From contig OY970397.1 in assembly GCA_963720515.1 (NCBI GenBank), forward strand, positions 248,001 through 312,000: DNA of 64,000 bases, read 5' to 3'. The translations under genes and the position numbers were made by a program. The notes beneath the pieces are model-generated. The model did not search any database. It worked only from the letters and a program-made list of their open reading frames with translations, and was not told where the DNA came from. The first letter of the stretch is position 1. Each line of letters begins with the position of its first letter. Positions 48,631 to 56,476 of this stretch are shown here, one piece after another. Source of the stretch: G963720515 sp963720515. Lineage in GTDB: Bacteria > Actinomycetota > Thermoleophilia > Gaiellales > Gaiellaceae.

Positions 48631-48650
48631 GACGCGCGCGCCCGCGCGTC
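48631..48650. terminator. Perfect hairpin after the coiled-coil gene
   Basis: GACGCGCG (48631-48638) and CGCGCGTC (48643-48650) form an 8-bp stem with a CGCC loop. It may end both the plus-strand gene and the minus-strand RNA of copy 10. Confidence 0.55.
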
Positions 48651-48755
48651 TGATACGGGCTCCCAGCCCACCCCCAACCAGCCACGATGCTAACGGGGAA
48701 ACGCGCACGTGTCTGTGCCCGGAGCGTGCCGAATCCGTGCCGGTTTCTCCACAGA
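48648..48755 (-). promoter_or_regulatory. Phased-repeat promoter element, copy 10 (hairpin module C), minus strand
   Basis: On the minus strand: CTGTGGAGAAACCGGCACGG, ATTCGGCACGCTCCGGGCACAGACACG, then TAGCAT (48692-48687), 17 bp after CAGACA. Module C follows: GGTTGGGGGTGGG, CTGGGAGCCC and ATCAGACGCG. It points away from yceD, back to the end of gene 48130, so a small RNA is inferred. Confidence 0.6.
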
Positions 48756-48788
48756 CGCGCATCCCGCGGCGGGCCGAAAACGCATTGC

Positions 48789-48794
48789 TACTCT
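48789..48794 (+). promoter_or_regulatory. -10 box, yceD-like gene
   Basis: TACTCT is 6 nt before GTG 48801. Confidence 0.5.
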
Positions 48795-48800
48795 CGACAC

Positions 48801-49322
48801 GTGACCTTCCTCGACCTGAGAAGCGTCCGGCTCCGTCCGGGCGAGCAGTTCCGCGACCGGCGGCCGGTCGACGTCGAGCCGTTCGACATCGGCGGGCAGC
48901 GCTACGCCGTCGAGCCGGCCTCGCCCGAGGCCGAGATCGCCGCCACCCGCACGACCGGCGGGCTGCTCTTCGAGCTGGCGCTCGCGGCGCACCTCAAGGG
49001 CCCGTGCTTCCGTTGCCTGGACGAGACCGAGCTGGACGTGCTCGTCCAGGGCCGCGAGTACCAGGCGGCGGATCCGGCCGGCGACGACGAGCTCACGACG
49101 CCGTACCTCGCCGACGACAAGCTCGACCTCTCCGCGTGGGCGCGCGACGCGATCGCGCTCGACCTGCCGGACAAGATCCTCTGCCGCGAGGACTGTGCGG
49201 GTCTCTGCCCGGAGTGCGGCCGCGACCTGAACCTCGAGCCGCACGAGCACGCCGTCGACACGTCCGATCCGCGCTGGGCCGAGCTCGAGAAGCTCAAGGA
49301 CCGGCTTCAACCCCGCTGCTAG
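48801..49322 (+). CDS. YceD/DUF177 family protein
   Basis: A 173-residue protein. The DUF177 hallmark is GPCFRCLDETELDVLVQGRE with a CxxC. A second metal-like motif is CREDCAGLCPECGRDLNLEP. In many bacteria this gene precedes rpmF and is linked to 23S rRNA processing or stability. rpmF follows after 14 bases. GTG 48801 is preferred over the longer frame because of the adjacent -10. Confidence 0.9.
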   Translation: MTFLDLRSVRLRPGEQFRDRRPVDVEPFDIGGQRYAVEPASPEAEIAATRTTGGLLFELALAAHLKGPCFRCLDETELDVLVQGREYQAADPAGDDELTTPYLADDKLDLSAWARDAIALDLPDKILCREDCAGLCPECGRDLNLEPHEHAVDTSDPRWAELEKLKDRLQPRC

Positions 49323-49325
49323 ACT
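49320..49325 (+). promoter_or_regulatory. -10 box of rpmF overlapping the yceD stop codon
   Basis: TAGACT begins with the upstream TAG stop and is 11 nt before ATG 49337. Confidence 0.4.
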
Positions 49326-49336
49326 TCGCCGCCGCG

Positions 49337-49525
49337 ATGGCCGTCCCGAAGCGAAAGACGTCGAAGTCCCGCCGAGACAAGCGGCGGGCCACGCACTCCC
49401 TGAGCCAGCCGGCGGTCATGGAGTGCCCGCATTGCCATCAGCCGAAGCGGCCCCACCGGGTCTGCCCGACCTGCGGCACGTATCGCGGCCGCGAGGTCGA
49501 GCCCGTCCAGACCCTCGCGCCGTAG
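49337..49525 (+). CDS. rpmF: 50S ribosomal protein L32
   Basis: A 62-residue ribosomal protein, MAVPKRKTSKSRRDKRRATH, with the zinc motif CPHCHQPKRPHRVCPTCGTY (two CxxC). It lies between yceD and plsX, the common order that links ribosome and lipid synthesis. Confidence 0.96.
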   Translation: MAVPKRKTSKSRRDKRRATHSLSQPAVMECPHCHQPKRPHRVCPTCGTYRGREVEPVQTLAP

Positions 49526-49529
49526 CGGC

Positions 49530-50522
49530 ATGACAGCCGTCCGGGTCGCGGTGGACGCGATGGGCGGCGACCGCGCGCCGGAAGAGATCGTCGCGGGCGC
49601 TCTCGAAGCCCGCTCGCCCGACGTCGAGCCGATCCTCTACGGCCGGCGTGAGGTGCTCGAGCCGATCGCAGGCGACCTCCAGGTGGTCCATGCGCCGGAT
49701 GTCGTCGCGATGAACGAGAAGCCGGGCGACGCCGCGCGGACGAAGCGCGAGAGCTCCCTCTTCGCCGTCTGCCGCGCGGTCGCGAACGGCGATGCGGACG
49801 TCGCCCTCTCGGCTGGGAACACCGGCGCGCTCCTCGCCGCCGGCCTCGTCGAGCTGCGGCGCCTGCCGGCGCTCCACCGGCCCGCGATCGCGATCCCGCT
49901 TCCCGCGCCGGCCGGGCCGACGGTGCTCCTCGACGGCGGCGCGAACGCCGACGCGCGCCCCGAGCATCTCCTCCAGTTCGGCGTCATGGGCTCGGTCTTC
50001 GCCGAGGAGGCGCTCGGCATCGCAGAGCCGCGCGTCGCGCTCCTCTCGATCGGCGAGGAGCCGGAGAAGGGAAACAAGCTCACCCGCGAGGCGTACGGGC
50101 TCCTCGAGGGCAGCGGGCTCCGCTTCATCGGCAACGTCGAAGGACGCGACCTGCTGACTGACGCGGCGGACGTCGTGGTCTGCGACGGCTTCACCGGCAA
50201 CGTCGCCCTGAAGACGCTCGAGGGCGGGCTCCTGCAGGCGTTCAAGGGGCTGCGCGAGGCGCTCGGCGCGAGCCTGCGCACGAAGGTCGGCGGGCTCCTC
50301 ATCCGTCCGGCCGCCCGCGATCTGCGCCGCAGGCTCGATCCGGACACCTACGGCGGCGCGTACCTGCTCGGCCTGAAGGGGCTCGTCGTCAGCGCCCACG
50401 GCAACTCGTCGCGCGCCGCGATCGTGAACGCGATCGCGCTCGGCGCCCGTGGCGCGCGGGGCCAGGTGGTCGAGCGCGTCGCGAACGGGCTCGCCGAGGC
50501 CCGGGAGCCGGCGCGAACCTGA
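49530..50522 (+). CDS. plsX: Phosphate acyltransferase PlsX
   Basis: A 330-residue enzyme that converts acyl-ACP to acyl-phosphate, the first step toward phosphatidic acid. VRVAVDAMGGDRAPEEIVAG, SAGNTGALLAAGL, VLLDGGANADARPEHLLQFG, GEEPEKGNKLTREAYGLL and VVCDGFTGNVALKTLEGG are intact. It is followed by acpP, its substrate carrier. Confidence 0.95.
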   Translation: MTAVRVAVDAMGGDRAPEEIVAGALEARSPDVEPILYGRREVLEPIAGDLQVVHAPDVVAMNEKPGDAARTKRESSLFAVCRAVANGDADVALSAGNTGALLAAGLVELRRLPALHRPAIAIPLPAPAGPTVLLDGGANADARPEHLLQFGVMGSVFAEEALGIAEPRVALLSIGEEPEKGNKLTREAYGLLEGSGLRFIGNVEGRDLLTDAADVVVCDGFTGNVALKTLEGGLLQAFKGLREALGASLRTKVGGLLIRPAARDLRRRLDPDTYGGAYLLGLKGLVVSAHGNSSRAAIVNAIALGARGARGQVVERVANGLAEAREPART

Positions 50523-50535
50523 CGAGAAACCGTGT

Positions 50536-50541
50536 TAGGAT
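50536..50541 (+). promoter_or_regulatory. -10 box, acpP
   Basis: TAGGAT precedes a 41-base leader with a GGAGAGGAC Shine-Dalgarno before ATG 50583. acpP is thus a leadered exception. Confidence 0.45.
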
Positions 50542-50582
50542 CTCGCGTCCGTCGAGGTCCGAAAGGAGAGTCAGGAGAGGAC

Positions 50583-50828
50583 ATGGCAGCTTCCCGCCCC
50601 GAGATCTACGAGCAGGTGAAGGGCGTTCTCGTCGAGCAGCTTGGGATCGACGAGGACCAGATCACCGAGGAAGCCTCCTTCCAGGAGGATCTCGACGCCG
50701 ACTCTCTCGACCTCGTCGAGCTGATCATGGAGCTCGAGGACCAGTTCGGGATCAAGATCTCGGACGAGGACGCCCAGGGCATCACGACCGTCGGGCAGGC
50801 CGTCGACTACATCTCGTCGCACCAGTAG
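50583..50828 (+). CDS. acpP: Acyl carrier protein
   Basis: An 81-residue acidic four-helix carrier for fatty acid synthesis. EDLDADSLDLVELIMELEDQ contains the DSL motif whose Ser carries phosphopantetheine. The start follows GGAGAGG at good spacing. An upstream in-frame extension (from 50532) is not supported. Confidence 0.96.
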   Translation: MAASRPEIYEQVKGVLVEQLGIDEDQITEEASFQEDLDADSLDLVELIMELEDQFGIKISDEDAQGITTVGQAVDYISSHQ

Positions 50829-50832
50829 CGGC

Positions 50833-51524
50833 GCCGACGAGCCCGCGTACACCGAGCTCCTCGCGCTCATCGACGAGCTGCCGCCGGAACGGCTGGAGCC
50901 CGTCTTCACGCACACTCGTGGTCGGTCACCCGGGCCGAGTCGTACGAGCGCCTCGAGTTCCTCGGCGACAGCGTGCTCGGCCTCGCGATCGCGCGCGAGC
51001 TCTACGAGCGCTTCCCCGAGGAGGACGAGGGCGAGCTGGCCAAGATCCGTGCGCACGTCGTCTCGCGTGAGAGCTGCGCCGTCGTGGGCGCACAGCTCGG
51101 CCTCGGCGCCCGGCTCGCCGAGCGCGGCGCGGACAAGATGCCGGCCGAGGAGCTCGAGCGGCTCGCCGAGAACCGGAACGTCCTTGCGGCGCTCGTCGAG
51201 GCCGCCCTCGGCGCGCTCTACCTCGAGCACGGCTTCGAGGCCGTCCGGCCCGCGGTCCTCGACGCGTTCGCGGAGCGCATCGAGTACACGCTGACGACGT
51301 ACGTGGACTTCAAGACCGAGCTCCAGGAGGAGCTCGCGCGGCGCAACCTGTCCGTGTCCTACGCCGTGCTCGACGTGGAAGGACCGCCGCACGACCGGAC
51401 GTTCACCTGCGCCGCGATGATCGACGGCGAGGAGGCCGGCGTGGGGCGGGGGCCGTCGAAGAAGGCGGCCGAGCAGAACGCCGCGCGCGAGGCGCTCGAA
51501 GGCCTCAAGCGCTCGGCGTCCTAG
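50833..51524 (+). CDS. rnc: Ribonuclease III (frameshifted; start unclear)
   Basis: About 230 residues when repaired. ELLALIDELPPERLEPVFTH is read in one frame. The catalytic motif SYERLEFLGDSVLGLAIARE begins in another, with the shift at about 50911-50916. The dsRNA-binding domain (about 160-230) includes ELQEELARRNLSVSYAVLDV and GPSKKAAEQNAAREALEGLK. One missing base explains it (THTSW would result). No ATG, GTG or TTG is seen at the expected N-terminus, so a further error or rare start is possible. ATG 50973 alone would lack the catalytic site. Confidence 0.85.
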
Positions 51525-52267
51525 CCGCGCGCGAGCAGCTCCCGGTAGAGCGCCTGCGTCGACTCGGACGGCGTGGCGCCGAGCTCCTCGCGCAGCCGGG
51601 CGCGCAGCCCCTCGTACACGCGCAGGGCCTCCGCCGGATTCTCCCGCGCGACGAGCGTCCGCATGAGCTCGCGGTAGCCGCTCTCGCGGTACGGCGCCCG
51701 CTCGACGAGGGTCCGCGCGGCCCGCTCCGCCGTGTCGAGCTCCGTCCCGCCGATCGCGAGGCACACCTCCGAGACGAGCTCGAGCGGCCGGAGATAGACC
51801 TCGTCGAGGCGCGCTCGCTCCGCCTCGACCCACGACGACTCCTCGCCCGCGAGGAAGGGGCGTCGCGCAATGTGCTGGACGACGCGCGCCGGTCCCCACG
51901 CCTCCGCCCATGCGTCCCGTGCCACCGCGGACTCCGCCCGGTGGAGCGCGTCGGCCGCGGCCTCGACGTCGATCCACGCATCCGGCGGAAGCCGGAGCTG
52001 CACCGCGCCGCGCCCCTCGATGCGCTCCGCGCCGACCGCTCGGCGGAGCTTCGAGAGGAGGGCGCTCAACCCGGCCTCGGCCCCCTCCGGCGGCGTCTCC
52101 GGCCAGAGCGCGTCCACGAGCTCGGCACGGCCGACCGGCCGGGTCCGTGCCTCCACGAGATACGCGAACAGGAGCCGCCCCTGGCGTCCCGGAAGCCGGT
52201 CGTGCACCGCGGTCCCGTCCATGACCGCATGCACGACGCCGCAGAGCTGGATTCGCGTCTCCCCCAA
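51521..52267 (-). CDS. SARP/BTAD-type transcriptional regulator
   Basis: A 248-residue regulator. The N-terminal OmpR-like winged helix (about 5-95) contains LPGRQGRLLFAYLVEARTRP, RAELVDALWPETPPEGAEAG and LSALLSKLRRAVGAERIEG. The bacterial transcriptional activation domain (about 100-245, TPR-like) contains WVEAERARLDEVYLRPLELV and LRVYEGLRARLREELGATPS. TTG 52267 is set by a TANNNT 9 nt upstream; longer frames add nonsense. It is divergent from the DUF1059 gene and has no biosynthetic cluster beside it. Confidence 0.85.
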   Translation of the reverse strand: MGETRIQLCGVVHAVMDGTAVHDRLPGRQGRLLFAYLVEARTRPVGRAELVDALWPETPPEGAEAGLSALLSKLRRAVGAERIEGRGAVQLRLPPDAWIDVEAAADALHRAESAVARDAWAEAWGPARVVQHIARRPFLAGEESSWVEAERARLDEVYLRPLELVSEVCLAIGGTELDTAERAARTLVERAPYRESGYRELMRTLVARENPAEALRVYEGLRARLREELGATPSESTQALYRELLARG

Positions 52268-52276
52268 GGTTCCGCC

Positions 52277-52282
52277 AAGGTA
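52277..52282 (-). promoter_or_regulatory. -10 box, SARP-type gene
   Basis: TACCTT on the minus strand is 9 nt before TTG 52267. Confidence 0.45.
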
Positions 52283-52331
52283 ACCGCAAGGCTCACGGGG
52301 AACAATCTGCGCATCGACCGAAGGAGGGACG

Positions 52332-52490
52332 ATGGGCAAGATGATCAACTGCGAGTGCGGCCAGGTCGTGCGGGGCGCGACGGACGACGAGCTCGTCGCC
52401 GCGGCGGAGGCGCACATCGACCGCGACCACCCGGAGCTCGTCGGCAAGGTGACGCGCGACGACCTGCTCGGCATGGCCGAGGAGGCGTAG
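52332..52490 (+). CDS. DUF1059 family small protein
   Basis: A 52-residue protein: MGKMINCECGQVVRGATDDE then AAAEAHIDRDHPELVGKVTR. The CxCG near the start and the conserved H-x-D-H match DUF1059, a small possible metal-binding family of unknown role. GGAGG lies 5 nt before ATG 52332. Confidence 0.82.
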   Translation: MGKMINCECGQVVRGATDDELVAAAEAHIDRDHPELVGKVTRDDLLGMAEEA

Positions 52491-52739
52491 ATGACCAGGT
52501 TCCTGAGACCGCCGCGGCGGTGCAGGGCATCGGCACCGGGCCGGCGGCCCACCATCTGGCGGCGCTCCACGACGCGGGCGTGCCGGTCGCGCTCTCCGGC
52601 CGTCGAGCGCGGCTCGGGGGATCGACGGCGACGCGCGGAGCTGGCTCCCCCTGAGCGCCTCGTTGAGCTGGCGGCCTGGGCGGAGACCGTCCTCACGTAC
52701 TAGCGCCGGGAACCGACCCGGTCGTCCGCGCGACTCGGC
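52491..52739 (+). other. Gap between DUF1059 and smc with no confident gene
   Basis: A 71-codon frame (52491-52703) follows directly, but its composition looks like a shadow. In another frame TAAAVQGIGTGPAAHHLAAL and, in the first, PERLVELAAWAETVLTY look more protein-like, so a decayed or frame-broken gene is possible. A short CCGGG/CCCGG hairpin (52706-52721) precedes smc. Confidence 0.3.
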
Positions 52740-54908
52740 ATGCTTCGGGCCGTGCATCTGCGCGCCATCCGCCTGCGCGGATTCAAATCGTTCCCGGATC
52801 AGCTCGAGCTCAGGTTCGAGCCGGGCGTCGCCGTGGTCGTCGGGCCGAACGGCTCAGGCAAGTCGAACATCGCCGACGCGATCGTCTGGGCCGCCGGCAG
52901 CCTGAGCCCCTCCGAGCTCCGCGCCGAGAAGCCCGAGGACGTGCTCTTCGCGGGCGGCGCCGGCCGCGGCCCCGCCGACCACTGCTCGGTCGAGATCGAG
53001 TTCGACAACCCCGACGGCGAGGGGCCGCTCCCGTACTCGGAGGTCTCGATCGCGCGCCGGCTCACACGCGGCGGCGAGGGCCAGTACGTCGTGAACGGCG
53101 CCGTCGTACGCCGGATCGACCTCGTCGAGCTCCTCGCCGACCTCGGGCTCGGCGGCGAGATGCACTCGGTCATCTCGCAGGGCCGCGTCGAGCAGGTGCT
53201 GGCCTCGAGGCCGTCCGAGCGCCGCGCGCTGATCGAGGAGGCGGCCGGGCTAGGGCGCTTCAAGCGGCGCCGTCACCGGGCGGAGCTCAAGCTCGTCCGC
53301 GTCGAGACCCAGGTCGAGCGGGCCCGGGACGTCGAGGCCGAGGTGAAGAAGCGGCTGCGTCCGCTCGCGCTCCAGGCGACCGCCGCCGAGCGCGCGGCGA
53401 AGCTCGGCGCCGAGGTCGACGGACTCCAGGCGAGGCTCGCGGCCGCCGACCTCGACCGGCTCGATACGGCGCTCGCGGAGATCGCCGAGCGGCGGACCGG
53501 AGCTGAGGCCGAGCGGCGGCGCCACGACGAGCGGCTCGGCGGGCTTCTCGAGGCGCGGCGCGAGGCCGAGGAGGAGCTTGGCGAGGCGGGCGGCAAGCAC
53601 GAGCGCGCCACCGCGGCGCTCTACCGCGTCCGCAGCGCCGCCGAGCGTGCCGACCTCCGGCGCGAGCGGGCTCTCGAGACTGCGCGGACGCTGCGCGCCG
53701 AGGACGACACTCCGAGGCTTCCGGTGCCGGCGCCCGCGCCCTCGTACGCGGAGGTGCTCCGCGCCGCGCGCGGCTGGCCGGCGACCCGCGTGGACGGCGG
53801 CGCGGCCGGGCTCGACCTTGCGGCGGGCGCGCGCGGAGAGGAGCGCGACGCGGTGCTCGTCTTTGCGGGCGGGGACACGTGGTTCGCGGCCGCGGCCGAG
53901 GCGAAGAAGGCCGCGGCGCCCGAGCGGGTTCCGTTCGCGGTGCTCGCGGAGGCGTCCGAGCACGTTGCCGCCGTTCTCGAGCGCGGGGCGGAGGCCGTAC
54001 GGCGGTTCGAGCCGGCGCTCGCCGCGCGGGTGGATGCAGGCGGCAGCCGGTCGGGCGAGCTCGGCGAGCGGCTCCGTGAGCTGGGCGCCCAGGAGGCGGA
54101 GCTTCGCCGAGCCGCGTCCGAGGCCGGCGAGCGGCTCACCGGGGTCCAGGTCGAGGCGGCGAGGCTCGAACGCGAGCGTGAGGACGTCGTCGCGCGGCTC
54201 CCCGAGGGCCAGGAGGCCGAGTCATTGACGGAAGACGAGGCGGACGCGCTCCGCACGCAGGTCGAGCGCCTGGAGCGCCGCCGCGCGACGCTCGGCCAGG
54301 TCAACCCGCTCGCGGCCGAGGAGCACGCGCGGGAGAAGGAACGCCTGACCGAGCTGACCGAGCAGCGCGAGGACCTCGAACGGACGCTCGAGGAGCTCGA
54401 GAAGCTTCGCGACGACCTCATCGACACGGTCGAGCGGCGCTTCTCCGAGACCTACGCCGCGGTCGAGCAGCATTTCGCCGAGGTCGTCTCGACGCTCTTC
54501 CCCGGCGGCAAGGGCCGCCTCGTCGCGACCGAGCCCGAGGACGGCGAGGAGCCCGGCATCGAGGTCGAACTGCAGCCGGCAGGCAAGCGCGTCACTCGGC
54601 TCTCGCTCCTCTCCGGCGGCGAAAAGGCGCTCGGCGCGATCTCGTTCCTCTTCGCGCTCTTCCTCGCGCGGCCGTGCCCGTTCTACCTCCTGGACGAGGT
54701 CGAGGCGGCGCTCGACGACGCGAACATCGGCCGGTTCGTCGAGCTGCTTCGCCGCTTCTCCGATCGGGCACAGTTCATCGTCGTGACGCACCAGAAGAGG
54801 ACGATGGAGGCCGCGGACATCCTGTACGGCGTGACGATGGGTTCCGACGGAGTCTCGCAGGTCGTCTCCAAGCGGCTCGCCGCGGAGCGCGGCGCCGCCG
54901 CGGCGTGA
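52740..54908 (+). CDS. smc: Chromosome segregation ATPase SMC, unusually short
   Basis: 722 residues, against roughly 1150-1200 for usual bacterial SMC. Walker A VVVGPNGSGKSNIADAIVWA (about 33-52), signature RLSLLSGGEKALGAISFLFA (about 618-637) and Walker B FYLLDEVEAALDDANIGRFV (about 648-667) are intact. Two coiled-coil stretches (about 165-320 and 435-585) are about half the usual arm length. The middle 100 residues should hold the hinge, but no clear hinge motif is seen. ScpA and ScpB are present (14659, 15369). ftsY follows. Confidence 0.9.
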   Translation: MLRAVHLRAIRLRGFKSFPDQLELRFEPGVAVVVGPNGSGKSNIADAIVWAAGSLSPSELRAEKPEDVLFAGGAGRGPADHCSVEIEFDNPDGEGPLPYSEVSIARRLTRGGEGQYVVNGAVVRRIDLVELLADLGLGGEMHSVISQGRVEQVLASRPSERRALIEEAAGLGRFKRRRHRAELKLVRVETQVERARDVEAEVKKRLRPLALQATAAERAAKLGAEVDGLQARLAAADLDRLDTALAEIAERRTGAEAERRRHDERLGGLLEARREAEEELGEAGGKHERATAALYRVRSAAERADLRRERALETARTLRAEDDTPRLPVPAPAPSYAEVLRAARGWPATRVDGGAAGLDLAAGARGEERDAVLVFAGGDTWFAAAAEAKKAAAPERVPFAVLAEASEHVAAVLERGAEAVRRFEPALAARVDAGGSRSGELGERLRELGAQEAELRRAASEAGERLTGVQVEAARLEREREDVVARLPEGQEAESLTEDEADALRTQVERLERRRATLGQVNPLAAEEHAREKERLTELTEQREDLERTLEELEKLRDDLIDTVERRFSETYAAVEQHFAEVVSTLFPGGKGRLVATEPEDGEEPGIEVELQPAGKRVTRLSLLSGGEKALGAISFLFALFLARPCPFYLLDEVEAALDDANIGRFVELLRRFSDRAQFIVVTHQKRTMEAADILYGVTMGSDGVSQVVSKRLAAERGAAAA

Positions 54909-55861
54909 CCCGCACCTGGGCGGAGTTCCTCGGCGGTCCCGCGGAGGCGCCCGAGCCGGAGGAGACGGAGGGCGGGAGCTGGTTCCGGCGGCTGCGCGAC
55001 TCGCTCGCGACGAGCCGCAAGGCGCTCGTCGGCGAGCTGACCTTCGACCCGGCCGACGACGAGTCCTGGGAGCGGATCGAGGAGGCGCTGATCGGCGCGG
55101 ACGTCGGCGTCCCGGCGACCGTCGAGATCGTCCGGCGGCTCGAGGAGCGTGCGCCGTCGACGCAGGCCGAGCTCGTGGCCGCGCTCGAGGACGTCGTTGC
55201 GGACCTCGCCGAGCCGGCCGGGGAGGCGCGCCTTGCGCTCGACGCGAAGCCGGCGGTCGTCCTCGTCGTCGGCGTGAACGGCACGGGCAAGACGACGACG
55301 ATCGGGAAGCTCGCGAGCCGCCTGCGCGACTCCGGGCGGACGGTCGTCCTCGGCGCGGCGGACACGTTCCGCGCGGCCGCCGAGGAGCAGCTCGAGATCT
55401 GGGCGGGGCGCGCGGGCGCGGACTTCGTCGGCTCGGCACGCGGTGGCGACCCGGCCGCGGTCGCCTTCGACGCCGTGGCGGCGGCCGAGGCGCGCGGGCG
55501 CGACGTCGTGATCGTGGACACCGCGGGCCGGCTTCACACACAGCAGAACCTGATGGAGGAGCTCAGCAAGATCGGCCGCGTGATCGGGCGGAAGCAGGAG
55601 GGCGCGCCGCACGAGGTGCTGCTCGTCGTGGACGCGACGACCGGGCAGAACGGGCTCCAGCAGGCGCGGCTCTTCGGCGGCGCGGTGGACGTGACCGGCG
55701 TCGTCCTGACGAAGCTCGACGGCTCCGCGAAGGGCGGCGTTGTCCTCGCGATCGCGCACGAGCTCGGACTGCCGGTGAAGCTCGTCGGAGTGGGGGAGAC
55801 GCTCGACGACCTCCAGCCGTTCGACGCCCGCGATTTCGCCCGGGCGCTTGTCTCGGGCTAG
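54905..55861 (+). CDS. ftsY: Signal recognition particle receptor FtsY
   Basis: A 318-residue SRP GTPase at the membrane. A short acidic A region (1-30) precedes the NG domain: VVLVVGVNGTGKTTTIGKLA (P-loop), ADTFRAAAEEQLEIWAGRAG, VDTAGRLHTQQNLMEELSKI, TKLDGSAKGGVVL and LGLPVKLVGVGETLDDLQPF. It pairs with Ffh (56477). GTG 54905 overlaps the smc stop. Confidence 0.95.
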   Translation: MTRTWAEFLGGPAEAPEPEETEGGSWFRRLRDSLATSRKALVGELTFDPADDESWERIEEALIGADVGVPATVEIVRRLEERAPSTQAELVAALEDVVADLAEPAGEARLALDAKPAVVLVVGVNGTGKTTTIGKLASRLRDSGRTVVLGAADTFRAAAEEQLEIWAGRAGADFVGSARGGDPAAVAFDAVAAAEARGRDVVIVDTAGRLHTQQNLMEELSKIGRVIGRKQEGAPHEVLLVVDATTGQNGLQQARLFGGAVDVTGVVLTKLDGSAKGGVVLAIAHELGLPVKLVGVGETLDDLQPFDARDFARALVSG

Positions 55862-55871
55862 CGCCGCGGCG

Positions 55872-55877
55872 TAGGCT
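55872..55877 (+). promoter_or_regulatory. -10 box, gene 55887
   Basis: TAGGCT is 9 nt before GTG 55887. Confidence 0.45.
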
Positions 55878-55886
55878 CGGCCGGCC

Positions 55887-56189
55887 GTGATCGCCCGCCT
55901 TGTCCGCTTCGAAGGCATCAATGAGGCCGAATGGGGCATCGGCAGCGGCTGGTTCGAGGACGACTACCTGCCCGTCGCCGAGCAGACCGACGGCTTCGAG
56001 GGCGCCTACCTCTTCGCCGACCGCGAGCGCGGCAGGGTGGTGAGCGTCACGCTCTGGCGGGACTCGGAGACGGCCGCGGCGAGCGAGGCGGTCGTGCGCG
56101 GCCACCTCGAGCACTACGAGGAGATCACCGGGCGGGGCTGGACGATGGAGACGCTCGACGTCGCCCTCGCCCGGCCGCCTTCGGGCTAG
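55887..56189 (+). CDS. ABM-like small alpha/beta-barrel protein
   Basis: A 100-residue protein, MIARLVRFEGINEAEWGIGS. DGFEGAYLFADRERGRVVSV and TLWRDSETAAASEAVVRGHL follow the strand-helix order of ferredoxin-like antibiotic-biosynthesis-monooxygenase proteins. Role unknown. It lies between ftsY and dodecin and is convergent with dodecin, overlapping it by 4 bases. Confidence 0.65.
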   Translation: MIARLVRFEGINEAEWGIGSGWFEDDYLPVAEQTDGFEGAYLFADRERGRVVSVTLWRDSETAAASEAVVRGHLEHYEEITGRGWTMETLDVALARPPSG

Positions 56190-56392
56190 CGCTCCACGCC
56201 GAACGCGATGTGCACCGTCGTGCGGTACATCGTGATGCGGTCGCCCTCGACCTCGCAGCTCATGCCCTGGACGTTGGCGCCGCTGATGCCGCGCAGCGTC
56301 TTGGCGGCCTCGGTCACGGCGACCTGCGCGGCCTCCGCGAACCCGTCGGGCGAGTTGCCGATGATCGTGACGACCTTGGCGATGTCGGACAT
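56186..56392 (-). CDS. Dodecin
   Basis: A 68-residue protein, MSDIAKVVTIIGNSPDGFAE, with DGFAEAAQVAVTEAAKTLRG and a beta-rich end (CEVEGDRITMYRTTVHIAFG). Dodecins form dodecameric shells that bind flavins or CoA. An AAGGAGG site lies 6 nt before ATG 56392. It may buffer flavins in a genome whose riboflavin genes lie at 36.9-40.6 kb. It is divergent from ffh. Confidence 0.92.
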   Translation of the reverse strand: MSDIAKVVTIIGNSPDGFAEAAQVAVTEAAKTLRGISGANVQGMSCEVEGDRITMYRTTVHIAFGVER

Positions 56393-56428
56393 GGGAGCCT
56401 CCTTGGCGTGATGGGGAAAGCGGCGGGC

Positions 56429-56434
56429 TACACT
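56429..56434 (+). promoter_or_regulatory. -10 box, ffh
   Basis: TACACT is followed by a 42-base leader to ATG 56477. Confidence 0.4.
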
Positions 56435-56476
56435 GACCCGCCGCGCCGATTCTCCCCGCAAAGGGCGCACCCAACC

